From the NCBI GenBank assembly GCA_905182985.1, contig CAJJDN010000001.1, positions 245,082-309,081 on the forward strand: a stretch of 64,000 bases of DNA. Reading direction: 5' to 3'. Each line of letters begins with the position of its first letter. Positions within the stretch are counted from its first letter, which is position 1. The translations under genes and the position numbers were made by a program. A model generated the notes under the pieces. It ran no database searches. It was not told where the DNA came from and was given only the letters and a program-made list of their open reading frames with translations. This DNA is from Paramecium sonneborni (lineage: Eukaryota > Ciliophora > Oligohymenophorea > Peniculida > Parameciidae). Below, piece after piece: positions 52,001 through 63,284 of the stretch.

Positions 52001-52893
52001 AAATTTTCTCTAATTTATTCTTTTTAATCAGGATTATTATCTAAAAAATCTGTAAAAACAATTAACCAAGTAGACCATACTTTTAATTCTAAACCTGTGT
52101 ATTCTTACTTAGTAAAATTTTATCCATATATTAATTCTAATGGTCCATTTAAATAAGTATCAAAAGCTGCCATTATAAAACTTTCTGGATCATTATTATT
52201 ATTTTCAGTAATCACATATGTAGATAAAAATTAAATAATATCTATATTTAAATTTAAAATATCTCCTATTGTAGCATTTAATCCTCTTAATCCACTAGAA
52301 GTAACAAGAACTTCATTATTATTAATTATATCAGTTTCTAATCTCCTACCTAATCCTATACTTATTTCTTTCTAACTATCAATCAATAAAAAGAATGATC
52401 TTATTGTATCACTTATTTTAGATATATTTTCTTTTGGATTTTCCAAATTTCCTATCATTAACCATCTTGGAGTAGTATCAAAAATTTCATCTATATTTTT
52501 TGTTATTCTAACTATTTCTGTTTAATTTACTAAACTAAATCCATTTAATAAATTTTATGATGCTTAAAAATTAGAATTTTATGGTCCAATATCTGTATTT
52601 GATTTTGTTCTATTCTCTGATGGTATTGGAGTGAAAACTAAATCAGTATCACCAGCAGTTGTTTCTGCTAATTAAATAAATATTAAAGGACTCAAAGAAA
52701 AGGCACTCTATATCAATGCTAAAAACATAACAACCAAATATATTGTAAATAACCCAATCTTGAATGACCTTGGTTTCTTTCTTATATCTGAATAAATATA
52801 TTCTACAATGATTCTTATTGTCACTGTAATCTTTTGCCATAGTCCCATATACAAATAAGCATTATTATTCTCCTCCTCAAGTGTGTCGTCCAT
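49090..52893 (-). CDS. Large polytopic membrane protein with FtsX-type permease domains
   Basis: Starts MDDTLEEENNNAYLYMGLWQ (ATG at 52893) and ends IRDKSISTILKGLQ before TGA; about 1,250 residues. One N-terminal membrane helix (IGLFTIYLVVMFLALI) precedes a large extracellular/lumenal region. An FtsX/MacB-type bundle follows (LLMLSVLLIYSLMIGDVEEK with YEFGMLRALGFQKWWL, then several helices), a second soluble domain, and a final FtsX domain (VSNVKDNSWEFGVLRAVGLN, a 27-nt intron, then further helices). The EFGxLRAxG signature appears twice, as in two-lobed ABC-type permeases. No ATPase domain is present; a separate subunit would have to supply it. Transported substrate unknown. Confidence 0.85.
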
Positions 52894-53130
52894 TATTTTT
52901 GTAATTTATTATATTATAAAATTAATTTAATCGACCTCTAATATAAATCCATATAAATAGATAAAAATTTAATTATTTCTATTATTGTTATTAATACATC
53001 TCTATAACAATAAGGTATACTGAATAAAATTGTATTTTATTTCTTTTCCTAAGATGGCAATTATGTTTCCATTTATGATAATTAAGTTTTTTTAATCAAA
53101 TTATTTTTTAAATCATTTAAATCATATTTA

Positions 53131-53751
53131 ATGTTGTAATTCTTCTTATCAAGTCCTATAGATGGCATGTCTTATTATATTTGGTTAAATAAGCCAATAA
53201 AGGCATCACTAAGTGATGGAAATTATATGGCTCCATTTTATTTACTCTTTCCTTCATTATGGATAGAAAATAAAATTAACAGAAATGCTTATCCAACTAA
53301 GTTAGAATGCATTAAGAAATGTTTACTTCATATTGCCTTTTATCCTTTAACAGTTATTTTAATCAATGCAATAGCAAAGAATTTATTTATAACTGATAGT
53401 TTTAAGGATATTTTTCAGAATAAAGGATTTTTTGGATTTTTTTCAGGTCTTCCATATTAATTATTGATGCAAAGCTTATTAGTTTTTTAAAATTATTTTT
53501 TCATAGAAAATGAACATGTTGATAATTTCAGAATGGGAGTTTGGATAATATTTTAAATAATAAATGTTCCATTACAGATTTTATTTTCATCTTTACGATT
53601 AAAATCAATAAGTGGAATATCTGAACTATTAAATATAGGATCTGGTTGGTTATTTGGATTGGTGAGTTAATGTATTAAATAGTTTAATTCTTTAAAGTAA
53701 GAATTGGTAAAAGCAAAAGATCCAAGAGCAAGAAAATTTATAGGAGGATGA
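53131..53751 (+). CDS. Mitochondrial-carrier-like protein
   Basis: An open frame of 206 residues from the first in-frame ATG (MLQFFLSSPIDGMSYYIWLN) to TGA at 53749. The segment HIAFYPLTVILINAIAKNLF followed by SFKDIFQNKGFFGFFSGLPY has the mitochondrial carrier pattern (a Pro-containing helix, then the short matrix helix with ..KGFFGFF.G). The strict PxD/ExxK/R motif is degenerate, as in MTCH-type outer-membrane relatives. Only about two of three carrier repeats are evident, so it is either short or missing an exon; the start is uncertain because coding-like sequence extends upstream to about 53050. Confidence 0.55.
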
Positions 53752-53785
53752 ATATAAAAATATATAGATAGATATATATATATAT

Positions 53786-55385
53786 TCATAATAATTACAA
53801 TTCTAACATTAATTGATTAATATGACCATTTCTAAGATTTTAAGCCATTATTTCAACATATATTAATTCATAAAAATATCCTTGAAGTATAAATATAAAT
53901 GGGGTACTTAAGTTTTAACATTAGGAATAATATTTCTAATAAATTGAAGACAATGTTAAATTTTAGGTGGTAATTAATTTTTAGCAAATTCTAATCCTCA
54001 TGCAGCATACATTAATTCAATAGCAATAATATATTCAGTATTTTAAACAACTTAAATTGCTTTTCTAGCAGTATATGCTCCCATAGAGACATGATCTTCT
54101 ATATTAGCAGAAGTAGGAACAGTATCAATACAACTAGGATGACTAAGTACTTTATTTTCAGAGACTAAAGCAGCACTTGTATACTAAGGAATCATATATC
54201 CATTAAGTAATCCTCCTTTAGATGTTAAAAACATAATCACCAATTTCAGAATTTACTAATCTTTCTTATCTTCTCTAATTTACAATACAGATAATTAGAA
54301 TACTTCACTAAATATACATAGTCTTTATAAAGCTATACACATATTATCAGCCAATATTCCCATATATTCTCCATGAAAATTACCACCTGATCTTGCAGAT
54401 TAATGTTCATTATCAATAATAGGATTATCACTGGTTGAATTTATTTCTCTTTCTAAGATTTTTAAATTCTCTTCTATTGATTATCTTATTGTTTAATGAA
54501 TAGTAAAAGTACTCTAAATACTTTTTGGATTTGTTTTATTTTATTCTTATAATATCTACTATGTCTACCATGTCTCTCCAATTAAATTTAAAGTAATATT
54601 TATTGTTTTATAATAATTATTTTCTTAATTACATTTTAAGAAATTATAATTAACTATTTAATTTAATATATAAAAATAATATATTACTTTATAAAGCATA
54701 ACTTGTTAATCCTAAAGCTAAATCTGCTGCATTCATAACATATTATGATCTCATTAAAGTTTCTAAATTTATTGCTGCCATCATTTATGTTCCATTATTC
54801 ATAGCTAATCCTTCTTTCTCCATATATTCTAATGGTTCAAAATCATTCATCTTTAATGCTTAATTTGCATCTATATATTATCCATCTATCCAAATCTCTC
54901 CTATTCCTATTAATCCTAATGCTAAATGTGATAAAGGTGCCAAATCTCCAGATGCTCCAACTGAACCTAACAAGGTACTTTTGGAATAAGTTTCTTATTT
55001 ATTGCTTATTATAAAGATTCTATTAAACACATTGTCTAATCAAACAATTCAATCTCAAAATCATCATTACCAATACTATATTGGGTTTTAATGCTTCACC
55101 TACACATGAAGCATGAGATATAATTAAGTTCTTTTATAAATCTACCATTTCTTAATGAGGAATATAAATCTCATTATATTTATATATTTTTAATACTTCT
55201 TTAAATTTGCCAAAGCCTGTACTTATACCATATATTGGAATCTTCTTTTATACTATCATATCAACTGTATTTCTAGATTAAAGTATATGCTAATTTATCA
55301 CTACAATTCATACGTTCTTAACTTTATCTAATATTTCTATTACTATATCCATATTCCCCTATATAATGTCTTTCAAATCATCCAT
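53786..55385 (-). CDS. Histidine/phenylalanine ammonia-lyase family, with an in-frame TGA
   Basis: Starts [20 protein letters not shown]; a 24-nt intron precedes ILQSRNTVDM, then [12 protein letters not shown]. The MIO-cofactor triad Ala-Ser-Gly is present in [20 protein letters not shown], followed by [15 protein letters not shown] and [40 protein letters not shown] and [11 protein letters not shown]. Next comes TGA (53998-54000) exactly where the family has Gln (AAQGxEF); homology continues afterwards with GLEFAKN and ends near [15 protein letters not shown] at 53786. So the gene is either a pseudogene, a readthrough case, or carries a sequence error (one base from TAA). HAL deaminates histidine to urocanate. 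Introns in the middle are not fully fixed. Confidence 0.85.
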
Positions 55386-55472
55386 TTATAAATTTTATCC
55401 ATCCTATCCATTAAAATAAATAATACAAGCGTTAAAACTTTTTCATTCAAGATTTTTATTATAATAAATTAA

Positions 55473-56149
55473 ATGATAAATGTTTCATCTACTTTTAGAA
55501 GTCCAAAAAAGAATAAGCAAGACTTAAATGACTTGTTAACAATCATTGAAGTATTTAAAAAAAACTAGAAAATTTATTTATCCTAAAATCCTAAATTGAT
55601 TTCAAATATTCAATACGATGAACCATCGTAACTTGTCTCTATTAATGAAACCTTATAAAACAAAAGCAAAAACAAGAAGAGTCGATCTACTGAATAAATG
55701 AATTTAAAATTAGTATTAGAAACATGGTAAGCTAAATAAATATTTATCAAAGATAATATTGTCTCATAAAATATTTCTAAAAATATTATCATTGATCCTG
55801 CTAATTTGTAATCTGTAAAATATTACTATGGAAAAAAGTAATAATTAGCAATAAATAAATCAAAATAAAATTAATAATTTCATTCTTAAAGAACTAATAG
55901 CGTTAAAAATAATGATACATAAATCAAATTGCCGCCACTAAAATCTATATATAAATTACTTGTAACTGAATCTGAAAATAAACCTAAAAGTACTTTAGGT
56001 TCTATAACCAAAAAAATGTTTTCTTCTGATAAAGCCTTATCTCAGGATGTTTATATGCCAACTGCAATAAGTATGTACCTATTTTTATTTATTTAGGAGT
56101 TCCTCCAATAAATCTGCCAAAAATTTTATTGAATAAAACTTAAGAATGA
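55473..56149 (+). CDS. Protein of unknown function, 216 residues
   Basis: ATG (MINVSSTFRSPKKNKQDLND) to TGA with one 26-nt intron near the end; exactly 217 codons. Basic and Ser/Asn/Gln-rich, with a few hydrophobic positions (LLTIIEVFKKN) and no domain. The last exon encodes VPPINLPKILLNKTQE. Starts 87 bp from the ammonia-lyase start on the opposite strand, so the two share a short promoter region. Confidence 0.65.
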
Positions 56150-56166
56150 TTATAATAATTATTTTA

Positions 56167-56895
56167 ATGAGTTTTATATTGCCTATAGTGTCTGTTTTTG
56201 GATTTCTTGCTTCAATAGTTGCATTTGGTATAAGTGTGGAGTAGAAACATATTCTAATAATTTTAGTTTAAAAATTCAATTGGGATCAATGTCTTTGGAC
56301 ATTAGTAGAACAGCATTTTTTAGAACTAGAGAAATCTATGCTTCTTAGATTCCTTATTTAGAAGTATATATATATATTTGAGTTGAAATTCATAGGCAAT
56401 ATCCTTTTGTATATTTTTATTCATAGCCATAATAAGAACGATAGAATATTTTAAGATGTAATATGCAAACAAAAAATAAATAGAGATTACAAGATGGTTG
56501 TAAGTATGAATGATGGAGAGTCTGAAATGTATTATTTAACTAGAGTTAAATTATAATAAGCCCTTGAATGGAGTAATATAGCTGTCACTTAAGCATTTAT
56601 AATATTAACTTTAGTATTATCTAATTTTAATTAGGCATTAGCTTTAATTATTGGAATAGTATTTTCCATAAATGGTCATTTCTATGCATAGGAATTGATT
56701 AAGAAATTTATAAATATAGAAAAGTTATCAGATTCAGACAAGTATGAAATTTTTATGATAGATTTTAGAAATACTTTATCAGAACTTGATAGTTAATCTT
56801 TAAAATTTACAGTGATTGTTGCTTTAAATGCATTAGCTTTGGCCTGTGTATTCTTCCAATTTTTAATAATTATAATAAAAAAGTTGAGATTATGA
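56167..56895 (+). CDS. Multi-pass membrane protein, unknown
   Basis: Starts MSFILPIVSVFGFLASIVAF, a membrane segment. Two readings are possible in the first half; the better one uses short introns and gives SNNFSLKIQLGSMSLDISRT ... REIYASQIPYLE, then a second helix AISFCIFLFIAIIRTIEYF. The second half is clear in one frame: AFIILTLVLSNFNQALALII (third helix) and SLKFTVIVALNALALACVFF (fourth), ending IIKKLRL. This gives about four transmembrane helices. No family is recognised. Exact intron borders in the first half are open. Confidence 0.55.
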
Positions 56896-57073
56896 ATTAA
56901 TATTCAATAATTACATATTTTTATTCTTATAATAGTAGAATTGAAAAGAATATATAAATAAATATGTTATTTATTTATTTTATCTGCTATTTTTATTCAT
57001 TTTGAATATAATTCTCTATGAAAAACAAATAAAATTGAGAGTATAAATAATTAATATTATAAAAATTGAAATA

Positions 57074-57706
57074 ATGTCAACAAGTGGTGAGTATCCGCCT
57101 GTTAGATAATGTTTCAATCAATACTGCCCCAGTTCTTTTGATTTAAAAGTAGCCAAATTTTCAGATTCAACAATCCTATTATGCGGTACTTGCTATGAAC
57201 TTTACAAGAGAAGAAAATGTTGCTATTTTTGTGCTTAAGTTTATAAGGATGATGAATAAAATTTTTTAGATGGTAAAAAATGGGTTTAATGTGACAATTA
57301 ACGTTGTGGAAAATGGGTATAAAAATTATCAAGATATTATTAGACACACATTGATTGTGAAGTATCTGACATTGAATCGTAATTATAACATAAAAGTTTC
57401 AAATATAAATGTCCTTGGTGTAGAATTGAGAAAGATAAAAAGAAAAAATAGTCACAGCTTACAAAATCATTAATAAATTAAGATTTAGCAGATTAGTCAG
57501 ATTAAGATCCAGAATATATACATTCTTCTATTAAAAAAATCTACTTAGAAGAAACTAGTATTTAATAGATCTTCGAACCTTGGTTGAAAAAAAATACTTT
57601 CTTAGAAGAATTATTAAAAAAAAATGGTTTCTTATCATTTTATAATTAGGTGAATTTACTTAATGTATAAACTAAGAAGAACTGTAAAGCGACTTAAGCA
57701 AAATGA
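57074..57706 (+). CDS. Cys/His-rich zinc-finger protein (PHD-like)
   Basis: An uninterrupted 210-residue frame. Cys pairs occur as CFNQYC, CGTCYELYKRRKCCYFC, CDNQRCGKW, HIDC and CPWC, spacing that could form two or three zinc sites; WVQCDNQRCGKWVQ resembles the Trp-containing core of PHD fingers. The C-terminal half is Lys/Gln/Asp-rich. This fits a chromatin-associated reader, but the Cys/His order is not a textbook PHD. No intron needed. Confidence 0.65.
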
Positions 57707-57983
57707 GGACTTTACTAAAAAAATGATATAAATTATTATAGATTGACTAATTTAGTATACTCTATTCTCCAATATAGTATTAATTCATATTATTCTTGAT
57801 ATTTTTAATATTAAGGCATGGTTTCAAAATTATTCAAATTTAAGATTATTATAGAGTTTATTAACTAAATTTAAATTACCAATATAACATCTTATTTTAT
57901 TATGAAAAATAAAAGTAACTAGGTTCAAACTTGATATAAAAAAAAAAAAAATAAAAAAAATTGATAATATATTAATCATTTTT

Positions 57984-59901
57984 TCACCATTTCTTAAAGA
58001 AGCCTGCCATCTTGCTTTTAATTCCATTATCTTCTTAATTAGATGATTATCCTGTAATTTATTTTTTAATTACAAATCCACCATTTTTATTTTAATTACA
58101 TTCATCTTATTAATTTCCAGACTTTTCTTCAGTTTCATTTATCTACTTAGATAAGTATTATTTTAATTCAGCCAAACTAATTATCAATTCTTAATGATTT
58201 TAACTAGATTTATAATTATATATTATTACCTTTCATTGCTTTTTTTAATCACATTGAATGCTTCCTCTATTGTTGAACATATATCTTAAACAGCTTTTAT
58301 AGATAATTTTATTGATTTTTGTTTACTTTCGTTTTCTTATTTAGATTCTTTTTATTAAACTTTTTCTTCAACAATAAATTATGTTCTATAAGCTTTAGTG
58401 TTTGTTTGCATAATCTTTTCATCAAAAAATACCTGTTATGAATCTTGTTGCTTAATAGGTTATTTTTCTATTATCTATTATTATTGTTATGTTGATTAAG
58501 ATTATTCATCATCATTTTGGGAAACTTATTATTAAATCACTTAAGGTTTTCCTTAAATTGGTTAGGATTATTATTCACGACTTTTATTTTTGGTATCTGA
58601 TTCTGCTTTTTCAGAACCAATAAAACAAGCAGGATTTATTAATTTTTCTTATTTTTCAACTATCTCAACATTGTCATCTAAATTATTTGAAGATTTTTGT
58701 AATATCAATATATTTCTAATTTAAGTAGCTGTATCTAATAAATTTGAAAGATTTTCTATTTTTGGAAACTTTAGAAATCTTTAATAACATTGACTTGATT
58801 CTTCATTTTCCATTACTAAAATACTAGTAATATTGTCTTACACTGATTTTTTAAATAAATTATCATTGCAATAGCTATACAATCTACAAAAAATAGAGTT
58901 TCAGTTTATTATGTAAGGAAATCCTAAAATATTGCATCCCATGCATGAAATGATTCCATTAATGACAATTCTCTTGTAAACATACATCTAAAAATATATA
59001 ATAAATAAATAATTACCTTATCCATTTCAATAAAAATATTTAGAATTCAACTTGAAGAAGTTTAAGATGTCGAAATAATTATAAATCAACTTATTTTAAT
59101 AGTATATCTTATAACTTTGCAACTCTTGTTAAAATTGCACTAGGTTTTTTGCTTTAAAGTTTAATTTTCTATTATTCCGTATAATTTGGTCTAAACATTT
59201 CCATATGTTAAGCATCATTCATTAAAGCTGTAAATAAAGTATAAATATCAGGTTCAGCATAATCCCAAGAATTGAATTATAAGAGAATATTAATTTCTTC
59301 TTCAGTTGCCTAGTAATTTTATTGTAAGTTACTTCTTCATATTTTTCAACTTCTGCCTTGTATAATGCTTCCTTAGTATAAATATATATTAATGAAGCTG
59401 CAATCTCATTCATACCTTGTCTATAAGATATCTCACTATTCTCCTTACACCAAATGAATAATACTGTTGTAAGTATCTATTAAATTCGTTTTGAAGAAAA
59501 AAATTCAAATTCTTAATATGTTCTTTCAACATCTTTTCTTATTTCATTTCTTAATTCTATATTATCAATTGCATTTGATGACTATTATTTTTATTTACCA
59601 CCACCTAATGGACCTCCAAGAGGACCTCCTAATGGTCCTTTTTTTGTTGATTCTTCAGTTTTATTTTAAGTTGCTGTATTCTAATTTTTCAAATGTTTAT
59701 TTTCTAATTCTTTATAATTTTCTCTGAACTTCATTAGCTTTTATATTTTTTCTTAAAATGAATCTTCTTTTGAATATATTCTAAGTTATTCATTCTCAAT
59801 TACCTTAAAAAAAGTCTCCAAAGATTGAATCTTTGACCTGAACTCTCTAATCGACAATCTTTAATTAATTAATCAACATCAGAAAAATCATTGCTTATCA
59901 T
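57984..59901 (-). CDS. TBC-domain Rab GTPase-activating protein (TBC1D5-like)
   Basis: Starts MISNDFSDVDQLIKDCRLES with a 23-nt intron soon after FNLWRLFLR. A Gly/Pro/Leu insertion (GPLGGPLGGPLGGG) precedes the TBC core: RKDVERTYQEFEFF, ENSEISYRQGMNEIAASLIY (YRQGM is the conserved YxQGM box), DYAEPDIYTLFTALM, QVDLQLFRHLKLLQVEFQIF with LRWIRCMFTRELSLMESFHA, and WDAIFQDFL. This last part matches the TBC1D5/Gyp arrangement. The catalytic Arg normally in IxxDxxR is not obvious; DVERT may be its equivalent. The C-terminal third is Gln-rich and disordered, ending KMAGFFKKW. It would inactivate Rab proteins on endosomal or autophagic membranes. Two internal introns are not exactly placed. Confidence 0.85.
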
Positions 59902-60130
59902 ATATTTACTAAAATTCACTGCATTAAAATCATGGCCACTATAATATAAATATATAACTGTACATCAAGCTTTTTAAATCTTAAATACTCTCCATCAATA
60001 AATTGATTTAATATCTAATTTTATTTGAAAATAACAGATTCTTAATCAAAAAGTGTTTTAAATATAAAATTATAGATCAGATTAATGAGATGCCACTCAC
60101 TTAATTGAAAATAAAAATATATTAATATAT
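59902..60130. other. Shared intergenic region of two divergent genes
   Basis: About 230 bp between the TBC gene start (minus) and the next plus-strand start; presumably holds both promoters. No specific motif identified. Confidence 0.4.
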
Positions 60131-60547
60131 ATGAAATCCTAATATGAAAAGCTATTTCCAAATTTTAAGCCACCTTTAAAATTTGATTCAGATATAATCT
60201 TAAAAGCCAAACAATATTTATAATAAAGATAAGGGAAAATTTGTTTTACTCCAAGAAAACTCTGTTATTAATCTAAGCATACATTATTAAGTCAAAAACA
60301 AACCATTCACATACCTTCTATTATCTCTGTTTCATTATCAAATTAATTATAATATCAAACACCTTTAAAAAGCTATTAAAAATCAAGAGTATCTACTGCA
60401 AGATCAACAAAGAATGTTCCAAAACTTAACATATAAAGTTTGAACTCCAATAAAGCAAAAATGTTTTTTGAATAAAAAATAGAAGTAAGAAGCTAAAATA
60501 ATTCAAAAAATGATGTTTCTTTGATTTCACCTTGGTCAAATAGATGA
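60131..60547 (+). CDS. Small basic protein, unknown
   Basis: An uninterrupted frame of 138 residues (MKSQYEKLFPNFKPPLKFDS ... VRSQNNSKNDVSLISPWSNR). Rich in Lys, Gln, Ser and Leu; no domain or membrane segment. TAA/TAG codons are frequent and the composition matches neighbouring real genes. Confidence 0.55.
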
Positions 60548-60593
60548 TCATGTAATATTTAAATAGTTTTTTTTAACAAAATCACATAAATAA

Positions 60594-61379
60594 TCATTAA
60601 AGAAAATTTTCTTATAATTGATGCAGATGAACTTACACTAAATATTAAAAATAAGAAATTTTACAAACATGAAAATCTTCGCAAAATAAACATCTATAAA
60701 TTGATGTAAATTCATCAATTTTTTATATATTAACAAAAAAATAATCACAATAGAGATTGTTTTCATCAATTAAATTTTTATCATTTTAATAATTATTTTC
60801 TATATCATCCGTCTAGTCTTCAGGAATTTTTCTTGTATTTATACTTTTTAGTATCTATGTTCATAAATAAAGATAAATCTAAATTTAAATCTAACACAAG
60901 ATTTTAATTTAATACATCTTTATTCTATTGATCTTAATATAATTTTTTATCTAAATTTTATTTGCTAATACTCTTGGATGAACCCTAATTTCTTGTATTA
61001 ATTCTAAATTTATTTGCTATGAAATTTGTTCTTTTGAATACTCTTGACTCTAGTTTGATTCTTGTCCATAAAAACCAAACCTAAGTCAATTTTCTCCTTA
61101 GTACTATTTTGTTTAAGATTACTTCTAAGAAAGACAATGCATTTTTGAAAAAATCTGAGTTGATGATTATAATTATGCATGTTATTCATTTTAATTATTA
61201 TAAGGTATCTAGAAAACATAAAAATGAAATGATTAAATAGTAGTTAGACGAGTTTTGAGTTCATTTTTAGTAAAAATAAACCAAATCTAATTTCTTAGAT
61301 ATAGTAATTAATCATCTTCTTGATCCTTCCATTTAAATTAAAAAGCTTTGTTAGTCAAAGTTTTGACATATTCGTTCAT
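60594..61379 (-). CDS. Protein of unknown function, intron structure incomplete
   Basis: Starts MNEYVKTLTNKAFQFKWKDQ with EDDQLLYLRNQIWFIFTKNE, passes through SKMHCLSQKQSQTKQYQ and RTNFIANKFRINTRNQGSSK to LVLDLNLDLSLFMNID, and ends in an acidic, Cys-containing segment DQTDDIENNYQNDKNL ... YRCLFCEDFHVCKISYF before TGA at 60594. Three reading frames are used, so at least two introns are needed; their borders are not fixed. The C-terminal CxxC and nearby Cys/His could bind a metal. No family is recognised. Confidence 0.45.
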
Positions 61380-61760
61380 TTCTCTTAAATCAATATTCCC
61401 TCAATATATATATAGGCATATTCTTCCAAAAATGTTATTACTTTCATAAATCCTATTACTAATTTATTTGTTTGCTTTATCTTATTATCACAATAATAAT
61501 TGATTTGAATATCTGAAAATATTTTGTATATCAATTTAAATAATATTTAACAACCATTTACGTATTAAAGTAACAATAAATCAATTTAGATGAAAAGAAC
61601 ATCAAATTGTTCCCAATAACAAAATTGTATTGGATTCTTAGAGATGAGACAAACTTAAACATAAAGTGAGTTAATTTATTAGATAATATTTTAATAATTA
61701 TCAAATTTTCATTTAGGAGGATGCTGTTATGCCTATTTTTACATTTCATGTGTTGCTGAA

Positions 61761-61928
61761 TCAAATTAAGTTCTCTATAAATAATTTATTTAAATGAGAT
61801 ACTTCTTAAGTTTTCTTCACCAAAGCTCCCTTCTTTTTAGGCCCATCTTTATATTTCTCTGCCATTAATCTAGCTTGTTTTTCCAATTCATCTTCATTAT
61901 CCTAATTTATAATTAAACATAATACCAT
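61761..61928 (-). CDS. Very small Lys/Glu-rich protein; intron may follow the start codon directly
   Basis: After the first codon, DNEDELEKQARLMAEKYKDG then PKKKGALVKKTQEVS and NKLFIENLI before TGA. The ATG at 61926-61928 is followed immediately by a perfect intron candidate of 24 nt (starts GTATTATG, ends TTAG). Splicing would give ATG joined to GAT, a protein of 47 residues; because 24 is divisible by three, the unspliced frame is also open (55 residues). No family is recognised. Confidence 0.5.
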
Positions 61929-63284
61929 TATACTTCTCTAAAAATTTAATTAAAAAATTAATTAATATAAACATTAGATCAATATAATCTCTAAAAGCTA
62001 TATTTTATACAATAATCAAATCAATTTTTAATTATAAAAATTATAAACTAGATATACAATCAATTTCAATGATCAAACACTCTCTCTGTAATATCTAAAA
62101 AGATAAATCATGATATTTTGTTAACTATCATTGTAAATTAAAGAGTTAAAAATTTGAGTAGAAAATATTCTTATGAATTAAGATGACAATTTTAGATTAT
62201 TAATTATTTGATAAATTTTAATTAGACTGAATACTTAATGTATATTACTGCTAGTCAAAAACTGGTTATTATTGTTAATTGTAATTGTAATTATTATATT
62301 TTTAATTAATTAATATTCTAAACATTTAGCATTGAATTATTAGTTTTAATGATTAATTTTTTTCAAATTTACGGAGGCTTTCTAAATTTATTAAATTTTT
62401 CATATTTTATTATTAGTTTCATACCCTAGAGCTTTTTTATAGAAAAAATGAAAATTCTTCTTTACTTAATTGTCTTTGTGAATTTTAAAATTATTTTAAG
62501 TTGCCTATTTGATTTATTATTATTCATTTAAAGATAAAATGCATTATATACATTTAATTTAAATATCTCAATTATATGCTATGATTCTTCAATAATGCAT
62601 ATTATAATTAATACCATTTTATGGATATAGTGAATAACATCTTTTAAAATATGATATGATCAAGTATATTTTCGTTTACGCTTTTATATATTTTCATTAT
62701 TATGGAATATTAGTTTTAAAATAATTAAAGAAATATGAATTATATCTGTAGGCCAAATATATTCAAATAAATGAAATTTGATAATCGAATTAAAATTTCC
62801 ATATTACTAAAGGAACTTTTAATTATAGTTCTATTTATCGTTTCATAAATAAAATAAATTTAAAAATTATTACTATTCTTGTATTGATTCTTTACAGAAT
62901 TAACTTTATATAATGAAAAAAGTTTTCAAATAGAAATGAGAATTTTCTAATAACTCTAATTCTTTCTTTTAAATTAATTATTACTAATACTTTCTAATTA
63001 TATTTGCAATTATAATAATTGAGAATAGTTGTTAAACTTTTAAAATATATTTCCGTATAGGTATCAGCATATTTTAATTGTGATTAGCAATTTAAGGAAT
63101 TAGTATAATGAATAGTTTTATTTGTTTTAAGTAAATTTAATAAAATTATTCTAAAAGGCAACACTTTAGATTATGATTACTTTTAAAAGTAATTGTATAT
63201 GAGTTTATTTTAATAGTTTATGGCTCCAAATTGCAATATAAAGTTTTTGAATTTAATATAATTAAATATATAAATTTAAAAATT
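61929..63284. other. Long AT-rich region without a supported gene
   Basis: About 1.36 kb. A frame at 62448-62633 (MKILLYLIVFVNFKIILSCL, signal-like) and an overlapping frame from 62530 to 62780 are open, but at this AT content with TGA as the only stop such frames are expected by chance, and neither has introns or homology. Otherwise nothing visible. Confidence 0.4.

Noticed and set aside
62448..62780. Possible small secreted or membrane proteins in the right-hand gap
   Set aside because: Two overlapping frames are open, as chance predicts at this composition; no intron, homology or composition shift supports either.
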